Translations under genes and position numbers: made by a program
Notes under the pieces: generated by a model
What the model was told of the DNA's origin: nothing
The model's database searches: none
What the model saw: the letters and a program-made list of their open reading frames with translations, nothing else
Shown: piece after piece, positions 7,698 to 15,883 of the stretch
Layout: each line of letters begins with the position of its first letter
Numbering within the stretch: the first letter of the stretch is position 1
Source of the DNA: JAAYCI01 sp031549285
Lineage (GTDB): Bacteria > Bacillota > Clostridia > Oscillospirales > Ruminococcaceae
Reading direction: 5' to 3'
NCBI GenBank assembly: GCA_031549285.1
Contig: JAVBPZ010000011.1
Span: forward strand, 1 to 64,000
DNA: 64,000 nucleotides

Positions 7698-8852
7698 ATG
7701 AAACAGCTGTGGGCCAGTTTGAAAAAATTCCCCATCATTCCGCTGTTTTTCGGGTTTTTGATGGTGTTCAGCATCGCCGACATGTTCACACCGGACCAGG
7801 CGATGTCTGAATTAGAAAACCGCGCGCTGAACCAGGCGCCAGATTTTAATTTTTCTTCTTTCACCGACAATGAATGGACAAAGCTGTATGGCGAATATAC
7901 GCGGGACCAGTTTTTGTTCCGGGATGAGTGGATCAGCCTGCAAAGCATGCTGGAAACCGCACAGGGAAAGCTGGAAAACGGCGGGGTCTGGTACGCGGAC
8001 GACGGGTACCAGATTGCCAAAGACGAAGTGCTGTCCGCCGCCCAGCAGCGTATGCTGCCCATAAACACCGAGGCGGTGTGCCAGCTGGCCCAGCGGTACC
8101 CCGGCAAGGTACAGGTGATGATTGTCCCGTCGGCCGCGAATATTTTGTCGGACATGCTGCCGTGGGACCCGCCGCAAATCGATGAAAATGCGTATCTGAA
8201 TGATATTTTCAGCGCCGTTACCGCCGCGGGCGGCAGTGTGATAGACCTGCGGGAAAATTTCCTGTCCCACAGTGATGAGCAGCTGTACTACCGCACCGAC
8301 CACCACTGGACCACCGACGGCGGTGCGTGGCTGGCCTACGCCGCATTCTGCGAGACGCAGGGCCTGGGGCCGGTACAGCCGCCGCCGGCGCTGCGGGTGG
8401 ATGTGCCGGACTTTTACGGCACCAACTATGCAAAATCAAAGCATTTTGGCACCCAGCCGGACACCATGGTGTACTACGACCTGCCCAACAGCATGACCAT
8501 TTACCAGTACGAGGACGACGGCAGCCTGACCACCGAAACCAGTGGCATTATGGACGAAGACAAACTGTTTACCTTCGACAAATATGGCGCGTTCCTGCAC
8601 GGAAATAACGGGTATTCCGAGATAAGCGGCGACGGCACCGGCAACGTATTGCTGATTAAAGACAGCTATGGCAACTGTTTCGCGCCGTACCTGGCCGCGA
8701 ACTACGACACGGTGGGCGTAATGGATCTGCGTGCCTGGTATGACGTAGATACCACTGTGGCCGAGGGGGATTTCGACACCATTTTGGTGCTGTACAGCTT
8801 CGACAGCTTCAGCCAGGACGCCTATGCAAACCGCATGGGTACCCAGGGGTAG
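7698..8852 (+). CDS. DHHW-family SGNH-like protein, partner of MBOAT
   Basis: A 384-residue protein with one N-terminal membrane anchor (residues 9-30) and an extracytosolic AlgJ/AlgX-like SGNH domain. Catalytic-type motifs are the family-naming YRTDHHWTTDG near residue 197 and LLIKDSYGNCFAPYL near residue 318, where the KDSY Ser would be the nucleophile. The FENRAL-equivalent entry SELENRALNQAP after the membrane anchor is also typical. AAGGTGG precedes the ATG, and the gene lies 12 bases behind the MBOAT gene. Together they form a surface glycan O-acylation pair. A strong terminator ends the unit at 8931. Confidence 0.92.
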   Translation: MKQLWASLKKFPIIPLFFGFLMVFSIADMFTPDQAMSELENRALNQAPDFNFSSFTDNEWTKLYGEYTRDQFLFRDEWISLQSMLETAQGKLENGGVWYADDGYQIAKDEVLSAAQQRMLPINTEAVCQLAQRYPGKVQVMIVPSAANILSDMLPWDPPQIDENAYLNDIFSAVTAAGGSVIDLRENFLSHSDEQLYYRTDHHWTTDGGAWLAYAAFCETQGLGPVQPPPALRVDVPDFYGTNYAKSKHFGTQPDTMVYYDLPNSMTIYQYEDDGSLTTETSGIMDEDKLFTFDKYGAFLHGNNGYSEISGDGTGNVLLIKDSYGNCFAPYLAANYDTVGVMDLRAWYDVDTTVAEGDFDTILVLYSFDSFSQDAYANRMGTQG

Positions 8853-8930
8853 CCGCCGCGCATCATCAAATTTCTCCAGGTTCTACAGTGGTTCTTATTT
8901 GACCCCTGCCTCCCTTTCTGCGAATGACAC

Positions 8931-8974
8931 AAGCGCCCCCTGCACAGCAAGCTGTGCAGGGGGCGCTTTCATTT
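8931..8974 (+). terminator. Terminator after DHHW gene, probably shared with the facing operon
   Basis: An 18-pair stem, AAGCGCCCCCTGCACAGC / GCTGTGCAGGGGGCGCTT, has a 2-base loop at 8949-8950 and is followed by TCATTT. It sits between convergent genes. The minus-strand side is not T-rich, so plus-strand use is more likely. Confidence 0.85.
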
Positions 8975-9058
8975 CGTAATGAATTCCAATTTGCCCGCGC
9001 AATCCTCTTGGTATTGGCCGGCACCGGGCGGGTACCCAGAATGCTCGCATCGGAATCT

Positions 9059-10009
9059 TTATGCCTGCGGCTGTTTCCGCCACTGCTGCAAAAAAGCCAG
9101 CACATCGTCATATACCTGCTGCCGACCCACCTCGTTCAGCACCTCGTGGCGCATGCCGGGATAGGTTTTATAGGTCAGGTTTTTCACCCCGGCGCCATGC
9201 AGCCAGTGGCGCACCTTCTCGGTTCCTTTGCCGTAATCGCCCACCGGGTCGGCCGCGCCCTGAATCATCAGTACCGGCATTTCCTTCGGGATGGCAACGG
9301 CCCAGGCCGGGCTGCTGACGTCCCGCAGGGCGCAAAACAGCTCGTGATAGCCGTTCACCGTGAACAGAAAGGTGCAGCGCGGGTCGGCCGCATAGGCCGA
9401 CACAATATCCACGTCGCTGCTAATCCAGTCATAGGCGGTATTCGGCAGCTCAATGCGTTTTAAATAGCTGCCGGTGGCAAGCCCGGCCACAAACCGGGAC
9501 CGGTAGCGCGGACCCTTCACGCGGGATAAAAAGGAGGTGAGCGCAATGCCCATGCCGGCCAGTGGGTTCGGACCGGCGGTACCGCTTATAATCAGCCCGT
9601 CGATGGTCTCCGGGTATTCGGCGGCGTATTTGCGGGCGAAAAAACTGCCCATGCTGTGGCCCAGCAGCACCAGCGGCAAGCCAGGATACGCCTCGTGCGC
9701 TTTTTTATTCATGGTGGTCAGGTCTGCCAGGGCAAATCTGCGGCCGTCTTTTTCACTGAAATAGCCAAAATCTTCCGATTCCGCCACACTGGCGCCATGG
9801 CCAATATGATCGTTCCCACACACCGCCACGCCCTGCGCCGTCAAAAACTGCGCAAAGTCCTCGTACCGCTCGATAAACTCGCACATGCCGTGCGATATTT
9901 GCAGAACACAAAAGGGTTTCACCGCCGGGTCTTCATAAAAATACCCCGCGATTTTGCTGCGACCATCGGCCGACTCAAACCATATGTTTCTTTTCCCGGA
10001 CTGCGGCAT
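9059..10009 (-). CDS. Alpha/beta hydrolase, monoacylglycerol lipase / lysophospholipase-like
   Basis: A 316-residue cytosolic serine hydrolase of the Hydrolase_4 / S33-like group. The nucleophile elbow is GHSMGSFFARKYA (Ser near 110), the acid is in GAADPVGDYGKG and the His in PGMRHEVLNE. The ISHGMCEFIERYEDFA stretch near the start is the oxyanion HG motif of this family. The start overlaps the end of the HAD gene by 35 bases and has AGGAGG nine bases upstream, so it is the last gene of the card1-like operon. Substrate is unknown; lipid esters are likely. Confidence 0.88.
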   Translation of the reverse strand: MPQSGKRNIWFESADGRSKIAGYFYEDPAVKPFCVLQISHGMCEFIERYEDFAQFLTAQGVAVCGNDHIGHGASVAESEDFGYFSEKDGRRFALADLTTMNKKAHEAYPGLPLVLLGHSMGSFFARKYAAEYPETIDGLIISGTAGPNPLAGMGIALTSFLSRVKGPRYRSRFVAGLATGSYLKRIELPNTAYDWISSDVDIVSAYAADPRCTFLFTVNGYHELFCALRDVSSPAWAVAIPKEMPVLMIQGAADPVGDYGKGTEKVRHWLHGAGVKNLTYKTYPGMRHEVLNEVGRQQVYDDVLAFLQQWRKQPQA

Positions 10010-10715
10010 TTTTCAGTTCCTCCTCTCCTACCGCCACCAGCTTCAACTCCATGAAACTTTGCACCGTGTAGGTGGGGACAACCTCCCCAGGATTCTCTTC
10101 GCCCGCAAAGTTGCACCAGCAGGTAGCCAGGTTTGCGTTTTGCCCGCCTTTTATATCGGCGGACAGGCTGTTGCCGATAACCAAGACTTTTTGGCGGTTT
10201 GTCACGCCCAGTTTTTGCAATGCCATGTCAAAAAACCGGGCGGCGGGTTTCGTCACGCCCATGCGTTCACTGACGAAAATATCATCAAAGTATTTGTCCA
10301 GGCCACTGCTTTTCAAGCGGCTGAGCTGCACCTGCCACAACCCGTTACTGATGGCGGCCAGGGTCGCAAACTCCGCCAGTTCTTCCAGTATTTCGTCCGC
10401 ACCCGGAATTAAGGGCGCTTCATTCGACAACCGGGACACAAACTCGGTGTTCAGGCGGCCGGCGTCGCCCTTGGCGCCCAGTTCCCGCAAGAGTTTTTCA
10501 AACCGCAGCGTCAGCAGTTTTTCTTTTTTTATGGCGCCTTTGGACAGTTGCTCCCACAAATCGGCGTTTATATGTGAAAACAGCGCGGCGGTGGCATCGT
10601 CCTGCGGCAGGTCGAACGCGCCCAGGGTACCCAAAATGGCGGCATGCTCCGCTTCATTAAAATCCAGCAGCGTACCGTCGACGTCAAACAAAAGGCAGTT
10701 GTAGTTTGCAGACAT
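9975..10715 (-). CDS. yjjG: HAD-family noncanonical pyrimidine nucleotidase, YjjG type
   Basis: A 246-residue HAD hydrolase that dephosphorylates nucleoside monophosphates, including damaged pyrimidines in characterised YjjG proteins. Motif I is FDVDGTLLDFNEAE, motif II is in LAAISNGLWQVQ, the Lys of motif III is in ERMGVTKPAARFF and motif IV is VIGNSLSADIKGG. The ATG at 10715 (MSANYNCLLF) has AAAGGA upstream. The last ten or so residues (NAAVREKKHMV) overlap the next gene. It sits 74 bases behind the dead NlpC/P60 gene. A housecleaning enzyme in this operon could be incidental. Confidence 0.9.
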   Translation of the reverse strand: MSANYNCLLFDVDGTLLDFNEAEHAAILGTLGAFDLPQDDATAALFSHINADLWEQLSKGAIKKEKLLTLRFEKLLRELGAKGDAGRLNTEFVSRLSNEAPLIPGADEILEELAEFATLAAISNGLWQVQLSRLKSSGLDKYFDDIFVSERMGVTKPAARFFDMALQKLGVTNRQKVLVIGNSLSADIKGGQNANLATCWCNFAGEENPGEVVPTYTVQSFMELKLVAVGEEELKNAAVREKKHMV

Positions 10716-10789
10716 GGTTGTTTCCTTTCGTTGCAGGGGAATGGTTTGGTTCTTATGGCAAAGGGATGCTTGCAATGCCGTTAGTTATC

Positions 10790-11611
10790 CTAAAACACGC
10801 TGCCCACCGCGGCAATGTGTGAGGCAAGGTCGGCACGGTAGTCCTTGTCTTTTTTGCGCAGGCTGCTTACCGCAACCCCCTCGGCGCCGGGGCGGTCTGT
10901 GGCGTGCACAAACTTTTCTTCGCCCAAATAAATGCCCACACTGTCGCGGAAAAACAGCACGTCCCCTTCCCGCATGGCGCCGGTCTTTATGCCGTGCAAC
11001 GCAAGGCCCGGCTTTAAAAACGTCTCGTGCCAAATGAGGATACCGTTTAAAAGATAACTCATGGCTACCAGGCCCACCGCATCCATGCCCAACGGTGTGC
11101 GTCCGCCCGCGCGGTAGGCTGTTCCGTTATAAGACAGCGCCGTTTCTACGATATTCCAGCGCAGGTCCGCTTCTGCAATTTGGTTCCAGTCGGCAATCAC
11201 CTCGCCCAGGTACGACGCGCAGGTATACCCCACCGTTCCACTGGTCAGGCCCACCTTTTGCCAGCCGTCTACCCCCGCTTTGCCCAGCGGCACCAAAATA
11301 CCCCCGCGCGGCAAGGACGCCAGCCGGCCAGCGGTGTGCGACGCTTCCTTCATCACGTCAACATACGGCGCCAGCACCGTCACTTTTTTGTATTTGCGCC
11401 AAGCAGACGCCACGTCCACATCGGTTTCCAGGCACGCCGTGGGGGTATAGCCCTCGGTGTTGTGCTCGGTGCGCACATAGCACCACCCGGTATTGGATTC
11501 CTGCATTACCTGCACGCTCATACCATACAGCGCCTCGTCCAGCCGCGCGCTTTCCACGCTCGGCTTTTCATACAGCGGCGCAATATCAGAAAATACTGTT
11601 GCTAATCCCAT
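10790..11611 (-). CDS. SH3-NlpC/P60 protein lacking catalytic Cys and His (pseudoenzyme)
   Basis: A 273-residue protein with two SH3-like bacterial repeats (about 1-62 and 75-138) and a C40 NlpC/P60 domain (about 150-273). In active members the domain reads GxDCSGL. Here RTPLGMDAVGLV has Ala178 for the nucleophile Cys and Val for the next Ser. The first catalytic His, expected in GHVxxYLG, is Ser224 in RDSVGIYLG; only the third residue, His236 in FVHAT, remains. The nucleotides read GAT GCG GTG, with no sign of a frame error. There is no signal peptide, so it is probably cytosolic, which is unusual for this fold. The ATG at 11611 overlaps the stop of the card1-like gene (TGATG), with AGGAGG seven bases upstream. 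It is probably a binding or partner protein. Confidence 0.88.
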   Translation of the reverse strand: MGLATVFSDIAPLYEKPSVESARLDEALYGMSVQVMQESNTGWCYVRTEHNTEGYTPTACLETDVDVASAWRKYKKVTVLAPYVDVMKEASHTAGRLASLPRGGILVPLGKAGVDGWQKVGLTSGTVGYTCASYLGEVIADWNQIAEADLRWNIVETALSYNGTAYRAGGRTPLGMDAVGLVAMSYLLNGILIWHETFLKPGLALHGIKTGAMREGDVLFFRDSVGIYLGEEKFVHATDRPGAEGVAVSSLRKKDKDYRADLASHIAAVGSVF

Positions 11612-12846
11612 CAAAACTCCTCCTTTAAGGGTCTGGGCCGTACCCTTGGAAACGGCTGGCCCACGGGCTGGCCCGCTACGGCATCGCGCAGACGCCCGGC
11701 CAGTATATTGCTGTCCATTGCGCCGCCGTCCAACAGCAGAATGCCCAGATCTGCCGCGCGGGCCTTCAGGGAACGATGCTCCGCCGACAATACCGACGCG
11801 GTAAGCACCACTGTGCGGCTATACCCGCCGCCAAACTTCGCGCTGAGCACCTTAATTTCCGACAGCGCCAGCGGGGACGGCGGGCTCATTTTGCAGCTGA
11901 TGAACACCGGCACCACGCCTTTTACCAGCAGCACATCCACCTCGTTTTTGGTGGCATCGGGGCCGCCTTCCACCCCATCCCAGTCCACCACCACGCTGGT
12001 GCGCACGTCATCAAAAAAGCCGGCGTTCTTTGCCACCACATAACAGTACAGTTCCAGCCAAACACCCTGGTTCAGCAGGCATTTTCTGTGCAGCGCACTT
12101 TTGAAGGTAAGCTGTACACGTTTGCCATGCCGCTGCACCTGTTTCAGCACACCGGCCGCCAGCAGCCCATCCACCACGGCGGGGTTCAGCACCACCCGGT
12201 TGTCTCCGTCCTGCATTTTTTGCGGGCAGGCGACGGTCAGCGCGCCGGGCGGGCTGTGCGCCGCGCAAGCCTGCAGCCAGTTCACAAACGCGCCCCAGGC
12301 TTTAGGGTTATGCTGTGCCACCGCAAAAACCGCCAGGATGTCCTTTTCAAAATCCCGGGTAATGTGCCCCGGGTGAAAATGCCCATACCCATGCACGGTG
12401 GCACCGGTAAGCGCCAGAACATCCTCCGCAGAAAAACAGGGCATTTTAAAGCTGGCAGCCAACTGTTCACACCCGCGCACGTTAATGAAGCGGCCCCGTG
12501 GCAGGTCCACATAAAACCCGGGCAGGCCATCTTCGGCACACATCTCCCCCGCCGTCAGCAGCACCAGGTCCCGGCCGCCGGTAAAGTCGAAAACGCAATC
12601 CGGATAGTCCCGCACCACCGCCCCGATCACCTGGCGAATGGCGGTGGTATCGGTCCCGTCAAAGTAATAGAAACGCGGGCGGGTACGCAGGTTCCGCCGC
12701 CGCAGCAGGCGGTAAATGGCAGATTCCTTAAACAGCACGGCGTCGCGCTCGTCACACAGGAGGATGACGATCTCCGGCTCGAAGATGCAGGCTCCCAGCA
12801 CATTTTCGATCGGTTCTTTGTCAAACAACTCGACCAAAAAGCGCAT
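11611..12846 (-). CDS. Card1-like (DUF1887) CARF / PD-(D/E)XK nuclease-family protein
   Basis: A 411-residue protein matching the DUF1887 / Card1 (Can2) architecture. An N-terminal CARF-like Rossmann domain (about 1-140) contains FDFTGGRDLVLLTA, where canonical CARF proteins have TGGTK. A middle winged-helix-like part follows. The C-terminal restriction-type nuclease domain (about 270-370) has Glu in WLELYCYVV, the acidic pair in NEVDVLLV and ISCKM, i.e. the E...ExD...xCK pattern of Card1. Card1 proteins are nucleases switched on by cyclic tetra-adenylate in type III CRISPR systems, but no CRISPR array, Cas10 or other cas gene lies within 12 kb upstream or 51 kb downstream. The ATG at 12846 has AAGGAGG upstream. 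First gene of a four-gene operon, translationally coupled to the dead NlpC/P60 gene. Confidence 0.85.
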   Translation of the reverse strand: MRFLVELFDKEPIENVLGACIFEPEIVILLCDERDAVLFKESAIYRLLRRRNLRTRPRFYYFDGTDTTAIRQVIGAVVRDYPDCVFDFTGGRDLVLLTAGEMCAEDGLPGFYVDLPRGRFINVRGCEQLAASFKMPCFSAEDVLALTGATVHGYGHFHPGHITRDFEKDILAVFAVAQHNPKAWGAFVNWLQACAAHSPPGALTVACPQKMQDGDNRVVLNPAVVDGLLAAGVLKQVQRHGKRVQLTFKSALHRKCLLNQGVWLELYCYVVAKNAGFFDDVRTSVVVDWDGVEGGPDATKNEVDVLLVKGVVPVFISCKMSPPSPLALSEIKVLSAKFGGGYSRTVVLTASVLSAEHRSLKARAADLGILLLDGGAMDSNILAGRLRDAVAGQPVGQPFPRVRPRPLKEEF

Positions 12847-12910
12847 GGGGCTTTTCCTCCTTTTCCCGCAGCGATACCCGCGCACAGGATGGAATGTGAT
12901 TACCCCATTT

Positions 12911-12939
12911 ATTATACCCCAGCATCGCCGGATTGGCAA
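12911..12939 (-). promoter_or_regulatory. Promoter of the card1-like operon
   Basis: On the minus strand TTGCCA (12934-12939), a 17-base spacer and a perfect TATAAT (12911-12916). The leader before the ATG at 12846 is about 58 bases. The strength suggests constitutive expression, unlike a silent cassette. Confidence 0.85.
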
Positions 12940-13004
12940 TCGGCCCGGTGCAAAAATCCAGCTACCCGGCACTGCACCCCCTGTGTAAATACTTCCTGTT
13001 TTTG

Positions 13005-13033
13005 TGGTAATTCAGCTGGGAACATCGTATAAT
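13005..13033 (+). promoter_or_regulatory. Promoter of AI-2E family transporter gene
   Basis: A perfect TATAAT at 13028-13033, with a poor -35 (TGGTAA, 13005-13010) at 17 bases. The leader is about 55 bases. Confidence 0.6.
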
Positions 13034-13092
13034 AAAGGAAGCGTTTCCCAGTAGGGCAACAAATACGACAGAATCGCGAGGTGGCACCGCAC

Positions 13093-14172
13093 ATGGACAA
13101 AACCGAGCAGAAACGTTCTTTTCTGATCCGGGTGTTGTACATCGCCTTTTGGGGCATCATTCTGTATGCGCTGTTAAAGTATGCCATGCCATTGTTCATG
13201 CCGTTCGTCATTGCGTTTTTACTCGCGTTCCTTTTGAAGCCCCTCATCAACCTGCTGGCCAAAAAAACACGCCTGAACCGCAAACTGATTTCGATTGTTC
13301 TGCTGACGGTGCTGTATATCATCATTGGCCTGCTGCTGGTGCTGCTGGGCGCGCGGCTCATCGTCTACCTGGGGAACCTATTTTCGCGCCTGCCGCATTT
13401 TTACAGCACCACGCTGGAGCCCGCTTTCGAAGACTTTGGAAACTGGTTCGATAATTTCATCAACACCCGCGACCCTGCCCTGGCCGGTTTCTTCAGCACC
13501 GCCAGCGATAGCTTGTCCAACGCCGCGTCCAGCGTTGTCGGCAGTATTTCCTCCGGCGCCATTAACCTGATTACCGGCATCGCCACCAGCGTGCCCTGGT
13601 TTTTGGTCGCGTTCCTCATCACCATTATCGCTTCCTACTTTTTTGTGGTGGACTACTACCGTGTAACCAGCTTTTTGGTACGGCAGCTGTCGGAAAAGCA
13701 CCGGCGCTTGCTGTTTGTTATAAAGGACTATGTGGTAAACGTGCTGTTCCGCTTTGCCCGGGCATACCTGATTATCCTGTCCATCACCTTTGCGGAGGTG
13801 GCGGTGGGCCTTTTAATTTTGCGGGTACCATACGCGTTCCTCATTGCCCTCATCACCGCGTTGGTGGATATTTTGCCGGTACTGGGCACCGGCACCATCA
13901 TGATTCCCTGGGCGGTGTATTGTTTGGTGACCGGGGACTATTTCCTGGGCATTGGGTTGGCCATTTTGTATATTATTATAACAGTGGTTCGCCAAATTAT
14001 TGAACCACGTATCGTAGGCCGGCAAATTGGCCTATACCCGTTAATCACGCTGATTTGCATGTTTATTGGCGCGCGGCTGTTCGGTTTCTGGGGCCTTTTG
14101 GGGTTCCCTGTGGCCATCACCGTTATCATCTACCTGAACCGCAAAGGGGAAATTTCGCTGTTCAAAGAATGA
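13093..14172 (+). CDS. AI-2E family (PerM/TqsA-like) transporter
   Basis: A 359-residue polytopic membrane protein. It has two N-terminal membrane segments ending at FLLKPLINLL, a soluble central loop (about residues 90-150) and a C-terminal bundle containing the family stretch ALVDILPVLGTGTIMIPW and a VRQIIEPRIVGRQIGLYPL motif. Characterised relatives export autoinducer-2 or exchange Na+/H+; substrate cannot be read from sequence. I use the ATG at 13093, with GAGGTGG eight bases upstream; the GTG at 13081 lies in the ribosome binding site. The RluA-like gene follows after 54 bases. Confidence 0.9.
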   Translation: MDKTEQKRSFLIRVLYIAFWGIILYALLKYAMPLFMPFVIAFLLAFLLKPLINLLAKKTRLNRKLISIVLLTVLYIIIGLLLVLLGARLIVYLGNLFSRLPHFYSTTLEPAFEDFGNWFDNFINTRDPALAGFFSTASDSLSNAASSVVGSISSGAINLITGIATSVPWFLVAFLITIIASYFFVVDYYRVTSFLVRQLSEKHRRLLFVIKDYVVNVLFRFARAYLIILSITFAEVAVGLLILRVPYAFLIALITALVDILPVLGTGTIMIPWAVYCLVTGDYFLGIGLAILYIIITVVRQIIEPRIVGRQIGLYPLITLICMFIGARLFGFWGLLGFPVAITVIIYLNRKGEISLFKE

Positions 14173-14226
14173 GGCGCGTATGGCAGGCTGGGGATAAAAA
14201 GCAAACGAAAAGGTTGGAGTGCTGTC

Positions 14227-15210
14227 ATGCGGGAGCTATGCTTTGAAAAAGAGACGCCGATGCGTCTGGACCGGTTTTTGCTGGAATGTTGCCCGGGCAT
14301 CAGCCCCGGGCTTTTGCATAAATATCTGCGGGAAAACAAGATTAAGCTGAACGGCAAGCGCCAGGCGCTATCCACCCGGCTGCAGCGGGGGGATATCCTG
14401 CGGCTGTACCTGCCGGAAGTAGGCGACGACGCTGATACTAGCAAACCCGGTTCTGCACCCACATCTCCCTGCGGCGCAGACAGTACCAACGGCGAGCTGT
14501 TTTTGCCGGAAGTTTTGTTCGAAGACGAAAACCTGCTGGCGGTGTGCAAACCCGCCGGGCTGCTGTGCCAAGAGGAAGGCGGCAGTACCGGAAAAGATTC
14601 GCTGCTGCTGCGGGCGCGGCGGTATGTTGCGCAAGGTGCGCCCCCAGGGGACGCTGCATCCCTGCGGCTGTGCCACCGGCTGGACACCGGCACCAGCGGT
14701 GTGGTACTGCTGGCAAAAAAACCTGACGTGCTGGCCTTTCTGGAGGGGCTGATACACAACCGGCAGCTAACCAAAGAATACCTGTGTGTCACCTGCGGAC
14801 AGCCGGACCCCGCCGCCGATACCTTGACGCACTGGCTGCGGAAGGATGCCGCGCGTGGCACCGTTACCGCGTCGAACAAAAAGACGCCCGGAGCCAAAAT
14901 GGCCGAGGCCCGGTATGAAACACTGGCTACCAGTGGGCGCTTGGCGTTGCTTTTGGTTACGCTCATTACCGGGCGCACCCACCAGATACGCGTGCAGCTG
15001 GCGCACATTGGCGTACCGGTTCTGGGCGATTCAAAGTACGGGAACCTGGCCATGAACCGGGAACTGCGCTGCCGGTACCAGTGCCTGTGCGCCTGGCGGC
15101 TTACCTTCCCCGCCATCACAGATCCTGCGTTCCGCGCCTATTCCGGCCTACAGATCACCTGCGGGGAACCATGGTACGCCACACAAGTGCGCAGCGGAAC
15201 GCTGCAATAA
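14227..15210 (+). CDS. RluA-family RNA pseudouridine synthase
   Basis: A 327-residue cytosolic enzyme converting uridine to pseudouridine in RNA. An S4-like N-terminal domain (RLDRFLLECCPGISPGLLHK, about residues 14-33) is followed by the synthase domain with the catalytic Asp in LCHRLDTGTSGVVLLAK and the conserved GRTHQIRVQLAHIG. Between them is a short Ser/Thr-rich linker with 'DDADTSKPG'. Target site (rRNA or tRNA) is not predictable. Likely co-transcribed with the AI-2E gene and the broken gene downstream. Confidence 0.92.
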   Translation: MRELCFEKETPMRLDRFLLECCPGISPGLLHKYLRENKIKLNGKRQALSTRLQRGDILRLYLPEVGDDADTSKPGSAPTSPCGADSTNGELFLPEVLFEDENLLAVCKPAGLLCQEEGGSTGKDSLLLRARRYVAQGAPPGDAASLRLCHRLDTGTSGVVLLAKKPDVLAFLEGLIHNRQLTKEYLCVTCGQPDPAADTLTHWLRKDAARGTVTASNKKTPGAKMAEARYETLATSGRLALLLVTLITGRTHQIRVQLAHIGVPVLGDSKYGNLAMNRELRCRYQCLCAWRLTFPAITDPAFRAYSGLQITCGEPWYATQVRSGTLQ

Positions 15211-15225
15211 ACGGAGGGAAAAACA

Positions 15226-15695
15226 GTGGGTACTCTTGGATTTTCTTATGTCGGGTTACTTTTTTTGCTGATGTTGATTGTGCCCAACATCCTGTGGGCA
15301 CGGCGCCAGCCACAGGGATACTCCCCCTCGGGCGAAAACAAAGTACTGGTGTGCTGGAACGCGTGGGCCAGGTTGGCGTAACCTGCACCAGCCTGATATT
15401 TTCAAACCTCAACCTACATGCGTGGTCCTGGTGGTCCTTGTGGCTTATCGCGGCGTTTCTGCTCATGGTGTTGTATGAATGCTGGTGGGTTCGCTACTTC
15501 CGCAGCGAAAGGACCCTACGGGATTTCTACTCCTCGTTCCTGGGGGTTCCGGTGGCTGGGGCAACACTACCGGTGGCCGCTTTCCTGCTGCTCAGCATTT
15601 ATGGGAAGGTTCTTTTGCTGACATTCTTTGTGGTGATCTTGGGAATCGGACACATTGGCATTCATCTGCAACATCTAAAAGAGCTGAAGGACTGA
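15226..15695 (+). pseudogene. Frameshifted integral membrane protein gene (conserved clostridial family)
   Basis: The GTG at 15226, with GGAGGG seven bases upstream, opens a frame (GFSYVGLLFLLMLIVPNILW...) that stops at 15379-15381. From about 15355 the -1 frame continues the same protein: VLERVGQVGVTCTSLIFSNL, two more membrane segments, RYFRSERTLRDFYSSFLG, PVAGATLPVAAFLLL and LGIGHIGIHLQHL, to the stop at 15693-15695. Joined, this is a roughly 155-residue protein with four or five membrane segments, like a clostridial family I recognise but cannot name. One missing base (or two extra) near 15354-15360 explains it. I find no canonical slippery heptamer at the junction, so a real mutation or a sequence error is likelier than programmed frameshifting. 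Confidence 0.75.
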
Positions 15696-15784
15696 GCGCT
15701 ACCGGTTTGTCGGGGTACCTGCCGCCAGGCCAAACCGGTAACAGGCGGCATCGCAACGCATTTACCCCAAATAGCACACATAGA

Positions 15785-15823
15785 AAATCCCCGCCGACGG
15801 CACAATGCCATCGGCGGGGATTT
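15785..15823. terminator. Bidirectional terminator between the membrane-protein gene and hpf
   Basis: An almost perfect long stem: AAATCCCCGCCGACGGCA (15785-15802) pairs with TGCCATCGGCGGGGATTT (15806-15823), with one mismatch and a 3-base loop. It lies between convergent genes, with T-containing tails on both strands. Confidence 0.8.
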
Positions 15824-15883
15824 GATTGCCATTTGTATATTCGTGCGGTACACCCGGTGCAGACGCCCGGGTACGGCAAACGT

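Noticed and set aside
11776..13032. 418-codon open frame on the plus strand opposite the card1-like gene
   Set aside because: Its Arg/His/Gln-rich product, absence of a ribosome binding site and exact overlap with a well-supported gene mark it as an antisense shadow of high-GC codons.
15340..15381. Programmed -1 frameshift in the broken membrane-protein gene
   Set aside because: The candidate AAAACAAAG stretch does not fit the X_XXY_YYZ slippery pattern and no following stem is obvious, so mutation or sequence error is preferred.
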